64,000 nt of DNA from Sandaracinaceae bacterium (GTDB taxonomy: Bacteria; Myxococcota_A; Polyangia; Polyangiales; Sandaracinaceae): contig JACKEC010000029.1 in assembly GCA_020633195.1 (NCBI GenBank), positions 1-64,000 on the forward strand. Direction: 5' to 3'. Under the pieces are notes generated by a model, which saw nothing but the letters and a program-made list of their open reading frames with translations, was not told where the DNA came from and did no database searches. A program made the translations under genes and the position numbers. This document shows positions 6,864 to 15,127 of the stretch, piece by piece. Within the stretch, counting starts at the first letter, position 1. The number at the start of each line of letters is the position of its first letter.

Positions 6864-9163
6864 CGCGACTCCCAGTAGGTGCCGTCGACGTTGGCGCCGG
6901 CCGTGCGCGCGCCCTCCCCGAAGGCTCCGTGGAAATTGCACGAGTAGAGGTTGGCGCCGGTCAGGTCCGCGCCGGTGAGGTCCGCGCCCGCGAAGATCGC
7001 CTCGAAGGCGTCGGAGCCGGCGAGGGAGGCGTGCGCCAGCTTGCTCTCCTGGAGCACCGCCCGGCGCATGCGACAGCCCCGGAGCTGCGCGCCGGTGAGG
7101 TCGGCGCCGGTGAGGTCGGCGTCGTCGAGGACGGTCCCGGAGAGGGCCGCGCCGCCGAGCTTCGCGTCGCGCCAGAGGCTCTGCGCCGCCTTGGCGTTGC
7201 GGATCGTGGCGCCGCTCAGGTCCGCTCCCTGGCCGACGCGCACCTTCGACAGGTTCGCGCGGTCGAGATCGATCTGGGCGGCGGCGACCTCGTACAGGCG
7301 CGCCTCCACGAGGCTCGCGCCGGCACATCGACAGCCGGTCATCCGCGCGCGGTTGAAGGTGGCCTCGTCGCACGTGGCCCCGACCAGGCTCGCGCCCTCG
7401 AGGATCGCGCCGGTGAGGTCGGCGCCGCGGAGGCTCGCGTCGTCCATCACCGCGCCGCCGAGATCGGCGCCTCCGAGATCCGCGCCGTCGAGCGTCGCGC
7501 CCGCGAGCTGGACCTGATCGAGGATCGCGCGCCCGAGGTCGGCCTTGCGGAGGGACGCCCCGGAGAGGTTGGCTCCGAAGAAGTCCGCCCGGGCGAGGTT
7601 GGCGCCGTCGAGCTTCGCGTTGGTGAGGTTCGCGCCTCGGAGGTTCGCGTCGACGAGGACCGCGCGCCGCGCGTCGAGGCCTCGCAGGTCGAGGCCGCCG
7701 AGGTTCACGCCGGCGTAGTCCCCCTCGAGCGGGAGCTGCTGCGCGTGGTGCCAGATCGCCTCCTTGCGCTTGTCGGCGGGCGGCAGAGGCTCCTCGGGCG
7801 GGAGCTCGTCGGGTGGGTTCTCGATGGTGTCGAGGAGCTCCGCGAGGCCGGCCTCCGGGATCCCGACCCCCGCCTTGTCGAGCGCCGCGACGATCTCCTC
7901 GCGCGTCGGGCGTCGCTCCACGGCGGGGAGGTGCTCCGCGTTCGCGCGGTCGATGGCCGCGAGGTCCACGCCCGCGAGCTTCAGGTCCTGGTGGAGACGG
8001 TCCACCGCGGCCTGCGGATCGTGCGGCTGCACCGCGGCGCGCGCCGCGGCCGCCCGCTCCGCCGCCGCCCGCGCGGTCGCCTCGGCCTGGGCCTTCGCCG
8101 CGAGCGCCTCCGGGCTCGGAGGAGAGACCGCCTTCGCCGCCGCTTCGGCCGCCGCCTCGGCCTCGAGCCGGGCCTGCATCCGCGCGCGGCAGGCCTCGAG
8201 CGTGGCGCTCCGCGAGCCCTCGGCCCGCAAGTCCTCGTGCATCGTGAAGAAGCGAGCGAGCCCCTCGGGGGCGAGCCGATCCGTGCCGAGCGCGCGCGCG
8301 CCTCGCCACACGCAGCTCGCCGTCCCCGCGTCGGCGTCGACCACGATCGTGTCGAGGACGAGCCCGACCTCCTCGAAGGCCCCGCGCTCGTCCTCCACGA
8401 ACGCGCGGGGGCGTAGGCGGGGCAGTCGACCGCGGATGATCGGCGAGGTCGGGTGGAGCCGCTCGAGCTCGATCGGCTCGTCGCCCTGCCAGTAGCCGTC
8501 GATCTGCTGGTCGGTCGGCGCCTCGTTGTAGAAGGCGTGCTGGAAGTCCTCGGGCAGCCAGGGGAAGCGTCGCGTCCGCCACCGCTCGTCGTAGGTGCCG
8601 ACGTAGCGCTGCCGCGCCTTCCACGTCATGCCGAGCGGCCCGGCGCAGGCCGGGCGCACTCGCTCTCCGCGTCGCGTGACGTGCTCGCCCGGGAGCTGGA
8701 CGTTCGGCAACGAGGTGCCGAGCGGGTTGTCGTCGATCCCGGGTCCCCCGAAGGCCCGCTCCCACGAGATCGGCATCTCGGTGAACGGAGTCGGGGCGCT
8801 CGGCGCGTCCCCCGACCAGGTCCGGTCCCCGAACACGGCGAACGACTTGCGGACGGCGCCGATCGCGAAGCTCGCCGTGGTCTGCGTCTCCGGGCGCCCG
8901 GTCAACGGGCGCGCGCAGCCGACCACGAAGCACTCGCCGCGGGGCTTGAGGATCGCCAGGTCCGTTGGCCAACGCACGGAACGTTGCGGGTCGTCGTCCC
9001 AGAAGGTCTCCCCCGTGACCGGCGGCTGGGTCGGCGCGAGCTCGAACCCGTTCGGCCGTAGATCGAACGTGACCTTGACGACCACGATCATCGAGGCGCG
9101 CGGCGGCTCGATCGCCCAGTAGGTGATCCCGTGCTCGAGCGGGGTGTCGCGGACGACCTCCAT
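6860..9163 (-). CDS. DUF2169 adaptor-like protein with C-terminal pentapeptide repeats
   Basis: 767 aa. ATG at 9163 shares one base with the upstream stop. Residues 1 to about 300 are a DUF2169 domain: the conserved start (HGITYWAIEPPRASMIVVVK), TGETFWDDDPQRSVRWPTDL, a WERAFGGPGIDDNPLG block and PWLPEDFQHAFYNEAP. About residues 340-430 are Ala/Glu-rich and helical. About residues 500-767 are pentapeptide repeats. DUF2169 proteins act as adaptors or chaperones that load effectors onto VgrG/PAAR spikes of type VI secretion systems. The fusion to a repeat solenoid suggests it carries or mimics the cargo. It is central to the operon. Confidence 0.85.
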   Translation of the reverse strand: MEVVRDTPLEHGITYWAIEPPRASMIVVVKVTFDLRPNGFELAPTQPPVTGETFWDDDPQRSVRWPTDLAILKPRGECFVVGCARPLTGRPETQTTASFAIGAVRKSFAVFGDRTWSGDAPSAPTPFTEMPISWERAFGGPGIDDNPLGTSLPNVQLPGEHVTRRGERVRPACAGPLGMTWKARQRYVGTYDERWRTRRFPWLPEDFQHAFYNEAPTDQQIDGYWQGDEPIELERLHPTSPIIRGRLPRLRPRAFVEDERGAFEEVGLVLDTIVVDADAGTASCVWRGARALGTDRLAPEGLARFFTMHEDLRAEGSRSATLEACRARMQARLEAEAAAEAAAKAVSPPSPEALAAKAQAEATARAAAERAAAARAAVQPHDPQAAVDRLHQDLKLAGVDLAAIDRANAEHLPAVERRPTREEIVAALDKAGVGIPEAGLAELLDTIENPPDELPPEEPLPPADKRKEAIWHHAQQLPLEGDYAGVNLGGLDLRGLDARRAVLVDANLRGANLTNAKLDGANLARADFFGANLSGASLRKADLGRAILDQVQLAGATLDGADLGGADLGGAVMDDASLRGADLTGAILEGASLVGATCDEATFNRARMTGCRCAGASLVEARLYEVAAAQIDLDRANLSKVRVGQGADLSGATIRNAKAAQSLWRDAKLGGAALSGTVLDDADLTGADLTGAQLRGCRMRRAVLQESKLAHASLAGSDAFEAIFAGADLTGADLTGANLYSCNFHGAFGEGARTAGANVDGTYWESR

Positions 9164-10497
9164 CAGCTGACCTGGACGAGGGGGGCCCGGACTTCCCAGA
9201 CGCCCTTCGAGTCGACCGACAAGCAGTTCGAGGGGCTGCCGAGGAAGATCCCGTCGGCCGCGACCTCGACTCCGTAGAGATCGTTGACGCTGGCGTTGAC
9301 CCCCTCGAAGGGGACGACCTTCACCTTCGCGGCGTCGTTCACGTCGATCGCCACCCCTTGGGCGTTGACGGTGACGGTGTAGTTGGGGCCCTTGAGCACG
9401 ATGCTCTTCACCGCGCTCGCCTCGACGTAGCCGCCCTTCATCCCGAGCGTCGTGCCGGCGCTGAGCTCCACCTTGCCCGTCGGCACGTACGTGCTGACAC
9501 CCCAGGACTCGAGCGTGGTCTCGTCGGTCGGGCGCTGAAACGGGCTCCCCTCGCCGGGCTTGCCCCCGAACTGCGTGTGGAAGGCCACCGCTTGGACCTG
9601 GCCGCACCGGGCCGCGAGCTCGATCGTCCCGCCGGCGGTGCACTCGATCTCGGAGCCGTCGATGCGGGTGTTGAAGAGGGAGCGGAGCCCCGCGCTCACC
9701 CCCGCGATGATCTGGAGGTCCGACCCGTAGGCCTGGACCGTGACGGCCTGCGCGATGTGCGCGAGGCCGGCGAAGTAGCCGCCGAAGCCGACCGTCCCGA
9801 TGTTCGTGCTGCCGACGGAGGCCATGTGCAGTCCCTTGACCCCGTCGGTCTCCTGGCGATGGGTCGTGTTGGAGACGAGCGCCGCGGTCACCTTGGCCGC
9901 GATCGCCATGCCGCCGATCGTCGCGGCGAGGGTCGACCGGCCGCCGCTGCCGTACGTCGACATGATCCATCGCACCGAGTCGCACACCAGCGCGAGGCCC
10001 GTCGTGACCGTGTTCTGGAACGCGCCCATGTCGACCCAGCTCTCGACGGTGTCGACGAAGTCCTTCGACGCGTCGCTCGAGGGGTCGTCCTCGTCGGGCG
10101 CGACGCGCTTCAGCGTCTCCCCCTCCATCCGGGTCGCGCTCCAGAAGGGGATCAGGATGCGTCCGAGGCCGGTGCAAGCGCTGATCTTGACCGACTGCTG
10201 CCCCGCGATGAGGAGGCTCTCGTTGCCGGCGAAGATCGTCCGGTGCTGGCTCATCAGGTGCAGGTTTCGCTGCAACGACTGGACGAGGAGCTGGCCCGGC
10301 AGCGTGCCGCCGTCGCCGTTGGACAGGAGCGTCAGCGTGCTCGAGCCGCTCGTGCCGTTCGCGTCGAGCCACACGCGGCCGCGGGTGTTCACGGTGAAGC
10401 CATCGCTGGTCCACCGCTGGCTCGACCAGCCGTTGCCGAGGTTCATGGAGGTCCGCGGGCTCGGGGCCGGGACGCTGACGGAGGCGCGCTGGGTCAT
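9163..10497 (-). CDS. Spike-like beta-rich protein, paralogue 3 of 3
   Basis: 444 aa, unrecognised family. It starts MTQRASVSVPAPSPRT at 10497, overlapping the upstream stop by 4 bases. It shares an N-terminal layout with the two genes upstream: a short 'PSP-T-M-LG' block, a strand repeat (GFTVNTRGRVWLDANG) and a segment ending near AGNESLLIAGQQSVKI. Then comes an Ala-rich central part (TLAATIGGMAIAAKVTAAL) and a C-terminal series of short strands (IVLKGPNYTVTVNAQGVAID) like the beta-helix of VgrG tails. I infer a structural spike or carrier subunit; no enzyme motif is seen. Confidence 0.6.
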   Translation of the reverse strand: MTQRASVSVPAPSPRTSMNLGNGWSSQRWTSDGFTVNTRGRVWLDANGTSGSSTLTLLSNGDGGTLPGQLLVQSLQRNLHLMSQHRTIFAGNESLLIAGQQSVKISACTGLGRILIPFWSATRMEGETLKRVAPDEDDPSSDASKDFVDTVESWVDMGAFQNTVTTGLALVCDSVRWIMSTYGSGGRSTLAATIGGMAIAAKVTAALVSNTTHRQETDGVKGLHMASVGSTNIGTVGFGGYFAGLAHIAQAVTVQAYGSDLQIIAGVSAGLRSLFNTRIDGSEIECTAGGTIELAARCGQVQAVAFHTQFGGKPGEGSPFQRPTDETTLESWGVSTYVPTGKVELSAGTTLGMKGGYVEASAVKSIVLKGPNYTVTVNAQGVAIDVNDAAKVKVVPFEGVNASVNDLYGVEVAADGIFLGSPSNCLSVDSKGVWEVRAPLVQVS

Positions 10498-11777
10498 CCG
10501 ATCTTGAGCTCCGTGCCGTCGATGCGAACCGACTGCGTAGAAGGAGTGACCTCGAAGGTGTGACCGTTGGACTTCGCCAGGACGGTGGATCCGTCGCACG
10601 TGAGCGAGCTCTTTCCGAGCACCCCCTCGCCCTTGAGGGTCACCACGCCGGGGGTCACGTCGAGCGAGTCGCCGACCGGCGTGCAGAGGTGGACAGTCTG
10701 CCGGCTGACGACGACCTCGAAGCCGCCGACGTCGAAGGTCACCGCGTCGACGGCCTGCATGGTGATGTCGGTCCCCGCTTCGAGCGTGGCCGTCCCCGTG
10801 AGCTCGGTGTCGAAGCTGACCCCGAGGTTGGCGGTGATGCTGGTCTTCGAGAGGCTCGTGAAGAGCACCGAGTCGGTCGGCATCTGGACCTTGGAGTCCT
10901 GCGACTTGTAGATCCCGAGCAGCAGCTTGGCGCCCCGCAGGGACAGGTCCCCCGTCCGCGCCGCGTACGTCTGCGGGCCGTCCGTCTTGGTCTCGTGCCA
11001 GAGGGCCGACGCGACGTCGACGGTGTCGGTCGCCGTCATGCTCGCCCGCGAGAAGCCGCGCATCTTCACCGTGGCGTAGCCGATGTTGTACTGGAAGATC
11101 CCGCCCAGGGTGAGCCCCAGCGTCGCGTGGATGTTGATGCCGCCGAGCACGCTGGTGACGAAGGTGCCCCCCTCCGAGAAGAGGCTGAGGCCCGGCAGCG
11201 ACACGTTCTGCGAGCCGGTGAACCCGATGATGTTGGCGCCGACGCCGATGGTGGTGACGAGCGCCTTGGCGACGGGCGCCCAGCTCATCTCGCCCATCAT
11301 CGCGGCCGTGCTCAGGCTCGTGATCGCGTTCACGACGGCCATGGCCGCGTCGAAGCCGCTCCAGATCCCACCGGCCACGCGCGCCTTGGCGAGGTACGCG
11401 GAGGTCGCGCGCGGGGTGTCGTCGGGGCTGTCCTGCGAGCGCACCGGGGCGGTGCTGAACCCCGCCATGATGAGGGTGCCGTCGCCCGAGGCGAGGTAGG
11501 TCCGGCCCATCGAGCCGACGACCACCGTCTTCTCGGCGAGCATGTTCACGTTCTTGCGAGCCTGGAGCCAGACGCGGTCGTCGGCCTGCCCCACGACGTC
11601 GCTCGAGCTCTCGTCCCCGAGGGCGAACAGGCGCACGTGGTCGTCGGTGTTGACCGAGACGCCCGACCACTGGACGCCCTTCTCGGCGCTCGTGCGCCGC
11701 TTGCCCACGGTCATGAGCGTCCAGGGGCTCGGGACCTCGAACGTGAGGCGAGTGAACGAGGAGGACGTGTCGGTCAC
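10494..11777 (-). CDS. Spike-like beta-rich protein, paralogue 2 of 3
   Basis: 427 aa. The start is GTG at 11777, overlapping the upstream gene's TGA (GTGA). The N-terminal block EVPSPWTLMTVGK and the strand repeat (GVSVNTDDHVRLFALG ... DDRVWLQARKNVNMLAEKTV) match its two neighbours. The middle, about residues 140-190, is hydrophobic and Ala/Gly-rich (SWAPVAKALVTTIGVGANII). The C-terminal 150 residues are repeated short strands (VTPGVVTLKGEGVLGKSSL ... VRIDGTELKIG) like the end of VgrG/Gp5 beta-helices. No known domain is recognised. Its role is inferred only from its position between FHA/kinase genes and DUF2169/DUF3540/DUF4150 genes. Confidence 0.6.
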   Translation of the reverse strand: MTDTSSSFTRLTFEVPSPWTLMTVGKRRTSAEKGVQWSGVSVNTDDHVRLFALGDESSSDVVGQADDRVWLQARKNVNMLAEKTVVVGSMGRTYLASGDGTLIMAGFSTAPVRSQDSPDDTPRATSAYLAKARVAGGIWSGFDAAMAVVNAITSLSTAAMMGEMSWAPVAKALVTTIGVGANIIGFTGSQNVSLPGLSLFSEGGTFVTSVLGGINIHATLGLTLGGIFQYNIGYATVKMRGFSRASMTATDTVDVASALWHETKTDGPQTYAARTGDLSLRGAKLLLGIYKSQDSKVQMPTDSVLFTSLSKTSITANLGVSFDTELTGTATLEAGTDITMQAVDAVTFDVGGFEVVVSRQTVHLCTPVGDSLDVTPGVVTLKGEGVLGKSSLTCDGSTVLAKSNGHTFEVTPSTQSVRIDGTELKIG

Positions 11778-13774
11778 AGGAGATCCACGATCTGGCCGCG
11801 GATCGCGATGCCCGCCGCTCCGATGTTGACGACGCCGGTCCCGACGTCGACGTCTTTGCCCGTGATGGTGACCGGGGCGGTGGCGCTGCCCAGGACGATC
11901 TGGGTCGGCGTGAGCTCGACGACGGTCTCGCCCTTCTCGGCGATCGAGACGCCGGACTTCGACATCAAGACGTCGAAGCCCTCGACCTTGAGGAGGATCT
12001 CGTTGCCCGCGGTGACCTCGGCCGTCGCGTTCTTCGCGAAGCCGATGACGCCTTGCCGGATCTCGCGCGTGTCGATGGAGACGGCGCCCCCCGACTCGAA
12101 CCGGACCGAGCCGGTCGCGTTGATCTCGGTGGTGATGCAGTCCTTCTTCTGGTTGCCCACCGGGGCGCCGAGCTTCCCGAGCCGGATGTTCGCGCCGTAG
12201 AAGGCGAGGCGGTCCTGGCGGGACCAGAAGTAGCTCTTGAGGCTCGAGACGATGACGAGCTGGTTGCCCGCGTGGATCTGGGTCTGGCCCCACACCGAGT
12301 CGAGGAGCGTCGACCACCCGGACTCGAGCGACACCCCGGCGATGCCCATCACGGTGGTGTTGAGGGAGCTGTACGTGACCGTCGACGTCGCCGTGTGGAG
12401 CGAGACCGAAGGCGTCCCGGAGAGCACGCCGGCCGGCGCCGTCATGGTGAGCGAATAGGAGGGCAGCCCCGCGGCGCGGTCGGCGATGAAGGCGACCCCG
12501 CTGTACAGAGAGAACAGGTTGAACGCCCAGAACCGGGACCAGTTCACGAACCACTTGGGGAGGAACGGGATCATCCCGTGCATCCCCTCCTCGTTGTACT
12601 TGTCGAGGCCGTAGTACTCGTGGATGTCCTTGTATCGGTTGGCGACCTTGATGAGCAGGCTCACCAACCCGAACGTGACGTCGGCGCCGAGGAACCCCGC
12701 CCCCATGTCGGAGACGCCCGCGGTCTCGCCGGGTTCGGCGTCGCCCTTGTGCGGATCGGCGGGGCGGCCGACGAAGCCCGCGCTCACGCCGATCATGTCC
12801 TCCGCCCCGATGACGACCTGCTTGCCCGCGATCAGGCGCGCGTGCTGGCCCGCGAGCGCGAGCAGCGAGCCCGTGTTCGACTGAAACCACACGTGCCCGT
12901 GGGCCTGCACCGTGGTCACGCCCGCCGCGCGGAAGAGCACGTGGCCCGTCGTCGCGGCGGTGAAGCCCGCGTGCGTGAGGGTCGCGCCGTTCTGGCTGAG
13001 CTTCGAGCCGAGGTTCACCACGCTCTTGCCGAACGGGACGTAGAAGCTGACGCGTTGCTTCGTGGAGGCCGAGGTGGCGGTCGAGCTCGCGTAGGCCGTC
13101 GCGTCCGCCGTGGCCTCGGCTTCGTCGTCGGTGACGCCTTCGCCGAGCAGGCTGACGCTCGGCAGCGACACCGCGGGAGAGCCGTAGGTGAGATCCAGCG
13201 AGGCGCCGTACGTCCGCTCCGCGGAGGGGGTGAACGTGACGATGATCGTCAGCGCGCGCCCCCCGTCGACGCTGGTGGAGCCGACCGACAGCGTGAAGGC
13301 GCTCGCGTCGTCCCCCGACACCGACGGCGTGATGGTCGTCGTCCCGTAGCCCTGTGGGACCTTCACCACGATCACGCCGACCTCGTCGGCGCCGACCGCG
13401 GTCACCCCGAAGTCGACCTCGGTGACGCTGTTGTCGACCCAAGGGTTGGCGACCCCGAGGCCCCGCAGCGCGCAGCTCGCGGAGTACGAGGTGGGCTGGT
13501 CCCCGCTGTCGAGCACGGTGGCGGTGAACGTCCCCTCGTGGAGGCCGGTGCTCGTGGGGGAGAACTGGATCTGCCGCGTGAGGACCGAGCCGCCCTTGAT
13601 GTTGACCGGCGCGTCGCTGGCCAGCCCGAAGCTCCCCGTGGCCGCGAGCTGGACTCGGGCGGTGCCCTTCCCGACGCAGCGCACGGTCATGCTGCGCGTG
13701 ATCGTGCTGTCGACCGCGGTCTCGCCGAAGAGGATGCTCTCCGCGGAGAGGTAGAGCCCGTCGCTCCTGGCCAC
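11774..13774 (-). CDS. Spike-like protein with two N-terminal Ig-like (ASH) domains, paralogue 1 of 3
   Basis: 666 aa, GTG start at 13774, directly abutting the FHA gene stop. Residues about 8-115 and 118-215 are two Ig-like domains of the ASPM-SPD2-Hydin / choice-of-anchor D kind (FGETAVDSTITRSMTV ... IQFSPTSTGLHEGTFTATV). An Ala/Ser/Thr linker follows, then the block shared with the two downstream paralogues (FYVPFGKSVVNLGSKL ... ARLIAGKQVVIGAEDMIGVS). A central region has an aromatic hydrophobic segment (WFVNWSRFWAFNLFSLYSG). The C-terminal part is short beta-strands ending VNIGAAGIAIRGQIVDLL. It is the largest of the three and alone has the Ig-like domains, perhaps for surface binding. 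Confidence 0.6.
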   Translation of the reverse strand: MARSDGLYLSAESILFGETAVDSTITRSMTVRCVGKGTARVQLAATGSFGLASDAPVNIKGGSVLTRQIQFSPTSTGLHEGTFTATVLDSGDQPTSYSASCALRGLGVANPWVDNSVTEVDFGVTAVGADEVGVIVVKVPQGYGTTTITPSVSGDDASAFTLSVGSTSVDGGRALTIIVTFTPSAERTYGASLDLTYGSPAVSLPSVSLLGEGVTDDEAEATADATAYASSTATSASTKQRVSFYVPFGKSVVNLGSKLSQNGATLTHAGFTAATTGHVLFRAAGVTTVQAHGHVWFQSNTGSLLALAGQHARLIAGKQVVIGAEDMIGVSAGFVGRPADPHKGDAEPGETAGVSDMGAGFLGADVTFGLVSLLIKVANRYKDIHEYYGLDKYNEEGMHGMIPFLPKWFVNWSRFWAFNLFSLYSGVAFIADRAAGLPSYSLTMTAPAGVLSGTPSVSLHTATSTVTYSSLNTTVMGIAGVSLESGWSTLLDSVWGQTQIHAGNQLVIVSSLKSYFWSRQDRLAFYGANIRLGKLGAPVGNQKKDCITTEINATGSVRFESGGAVSIDTREIRQGVIGFAKNATAEVTAGNEILLKVEGFDVLMSKSGVSIAEKGETVVELTPTQIVLGSATAPVTITGKDVDVGTGVVNIGAAGIAIRGQIVDLL

Positions 13775-15061
13775 TCAGCGCTTCCTTCCCGTGACGCGGT
13801 AGTACGCCCGCGCGAAGGTCTGCCCGAAGAGGTGCGTGTCGGCGGTGTTGCCCGTGTTCAGCTCGAGGTGCTTGGAAACGTACTTGTAGTAGTTGCTGGC
13901 GGCGCCCCACGGGAAGATCAGGTCGCCGAGGCTCGCGGAGGTCTTCACGAGCGCGCCTCGCGCCGCCGCGCCGATCGCGTGCGGGGACAGCGCGCCGAGG
14001 AGCGCGCGCGCGCCGGCCTGCGCGCCGCCGACGACGCCGAGCTGGTGCAGCGCGAGATCCGCGAAGGCGCCCGCGAGCTGATCCGCGCGGAGCCGTCCGT
14101 CGGCCTCCGCGTCGAGCAGGTAGCCGAGCAGCTCGCCCGCCTCGGTGAAGGTCGGGAGGCTGTTCATCTCCGCGCCGCGCTCGATGCCCAGATCGGTGAG
14201 GACCTGCTTCTGGCCGGCGTCGAGGTCGACGAGCGAGGTCGCGAAGGTCTCGAGCACCATCCCCGCGCGCTCGAGCGCCCGCCGCGTGTTGGGCCAGCCC
14301 TTCGAGCTGCCGCTCGCGAGGCGCTCGAGCCACTCGGGGACGTCCTCGCCGCCCCCGACGACCGCGGGCCCGCCCTCGGCGGTGGCCGCGGCCCCGAAGG
14401 CGGCCGGGAACTTGGTCCGGAGCAGCGCCGCGCGCGCCTCCTTCTCGTGCGCCGTGCCGTCCTCCGCGAGGCCCTTCTCGAGCGCGGCCTGCATCTTCTT
14501 CTGCGCCGCCTCGAGCTCGGCGTAGAGCGGCGTGAGCTCGTCGAGGAGCGCCTTCTGCCGGAAGGCGACCTCCTTGGCCCGGAGCACGGCGGTCCCGTCG
14601 GCCGAGGTCGCGCCGAGCGCGGTCGCGCCGTCGAGGCCGTCGGCGCTCTCGGCGAGCTTCACCGTGCCCTCGTCGCCGACCCCCTTCGACGCGCGGCTCG
14701 TGCCCCCGAGCTTGAACGCGCTCGCCCGCCGGCTGACGATCTGATCGTCGCGGAGGGCGACGCGGACGCACTGCAGACGGAGCGGCCCGATCGCGAGGCG
14801 CAGCTCCGGCGTGACGTCGATCTCGGCCTGCTTCTCGAGGCGCTCGCCGTCGACCTTGGTGCCGTTCGTGGAGCCGAGGTCGAGGTAGGTCGTGGTCTCC
14901 TCGTCGAAGCGCAGGAGCCCGTGCCACTGGGACACGAACCCCTCGTCGATCGCGAGGTCGTTGAGGTGGTTGCGACCGAGCCGCACCGGAGAGCGCACGA
15001 AGCCCGCGTCGACCTTCGCGCCGGTCTCCTTGTTGGTGATCGTCACGAGGAGAGGGAGCAC
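13775..15061 (-). CDS. FHA-domain protein, T6SS Fha/TagH-like
   Basis: 428 aa. Residues about 20-95 are an FHA phosphothreonine-binding domain with the conserved GRNHLNDLAI, SQWHG and LGSTNGTKVDG motifs. The middle is helical with a coiled-coil-like AELEAAQKKMQAALEKG stretch. The last 60 residues, ending THLFGQTFARAYYRVTG, resemble the C-terminus of type VI FHA proteins. In Pseudomonas, Fha1 binds the secretion kinase PpkA's phosphorylated target and triggers assembly. A Ser/Thr kinase gene lies 66 bases upstream on the same strand, so a similar kinase-FHA switch is a reasonable inference. The stop is directly followed by the GTG of the next gene. Confidence 0.8.
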   Translation of the reverse strand: MLPLLVTITNKETGAKVDAGFVRSPVRLGRNHLNDLAIDEGFVSQWHGLLRFDEETTTYLDLGSTNGTKVDGERLEKQAEIDVTPELRLAIGPLRLQCVRVALRDDQIVSRRASAFKLGGTSRASKGVGDEGTVKLAESADGLDGATALGATSADGTAVLRAKEVAFRQKALLDELTPLYAELEAAQKKMQAALEKGLAEDGTAHEKEARAALLRTKFPAAFGAAATAEGGPAVVGGGEDVPEWLERLASGSSKGWPNTRRALERAGMVLETFATSLVDLDAGQKQVLTDLGIERGAEMNSLPTFTEAGELLGYLLDAEADGRLRADQLAGAFADLALHQLGVVGGAQAGARALLGALSPHAIGAAARGALVKTSASLGDLIFPWGAASNYYKYVSKHLELNTGNTADTHLFGQTFARAYYRVTGRKR

Positions 15062-15127
15062 CGAGGGAGAGTATCTGCGCGGCCCGCCTCCTCCAAGGAC
15101 AAGCCGAGTGGACGAGCGCGCGACGCT

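Noticed and set aside
4851..9163. Dispersed DNA repeats in the pentapeptide genes
   Set aside because: Explained by the amino-acid repeats; degenerate at base level and in one frame.
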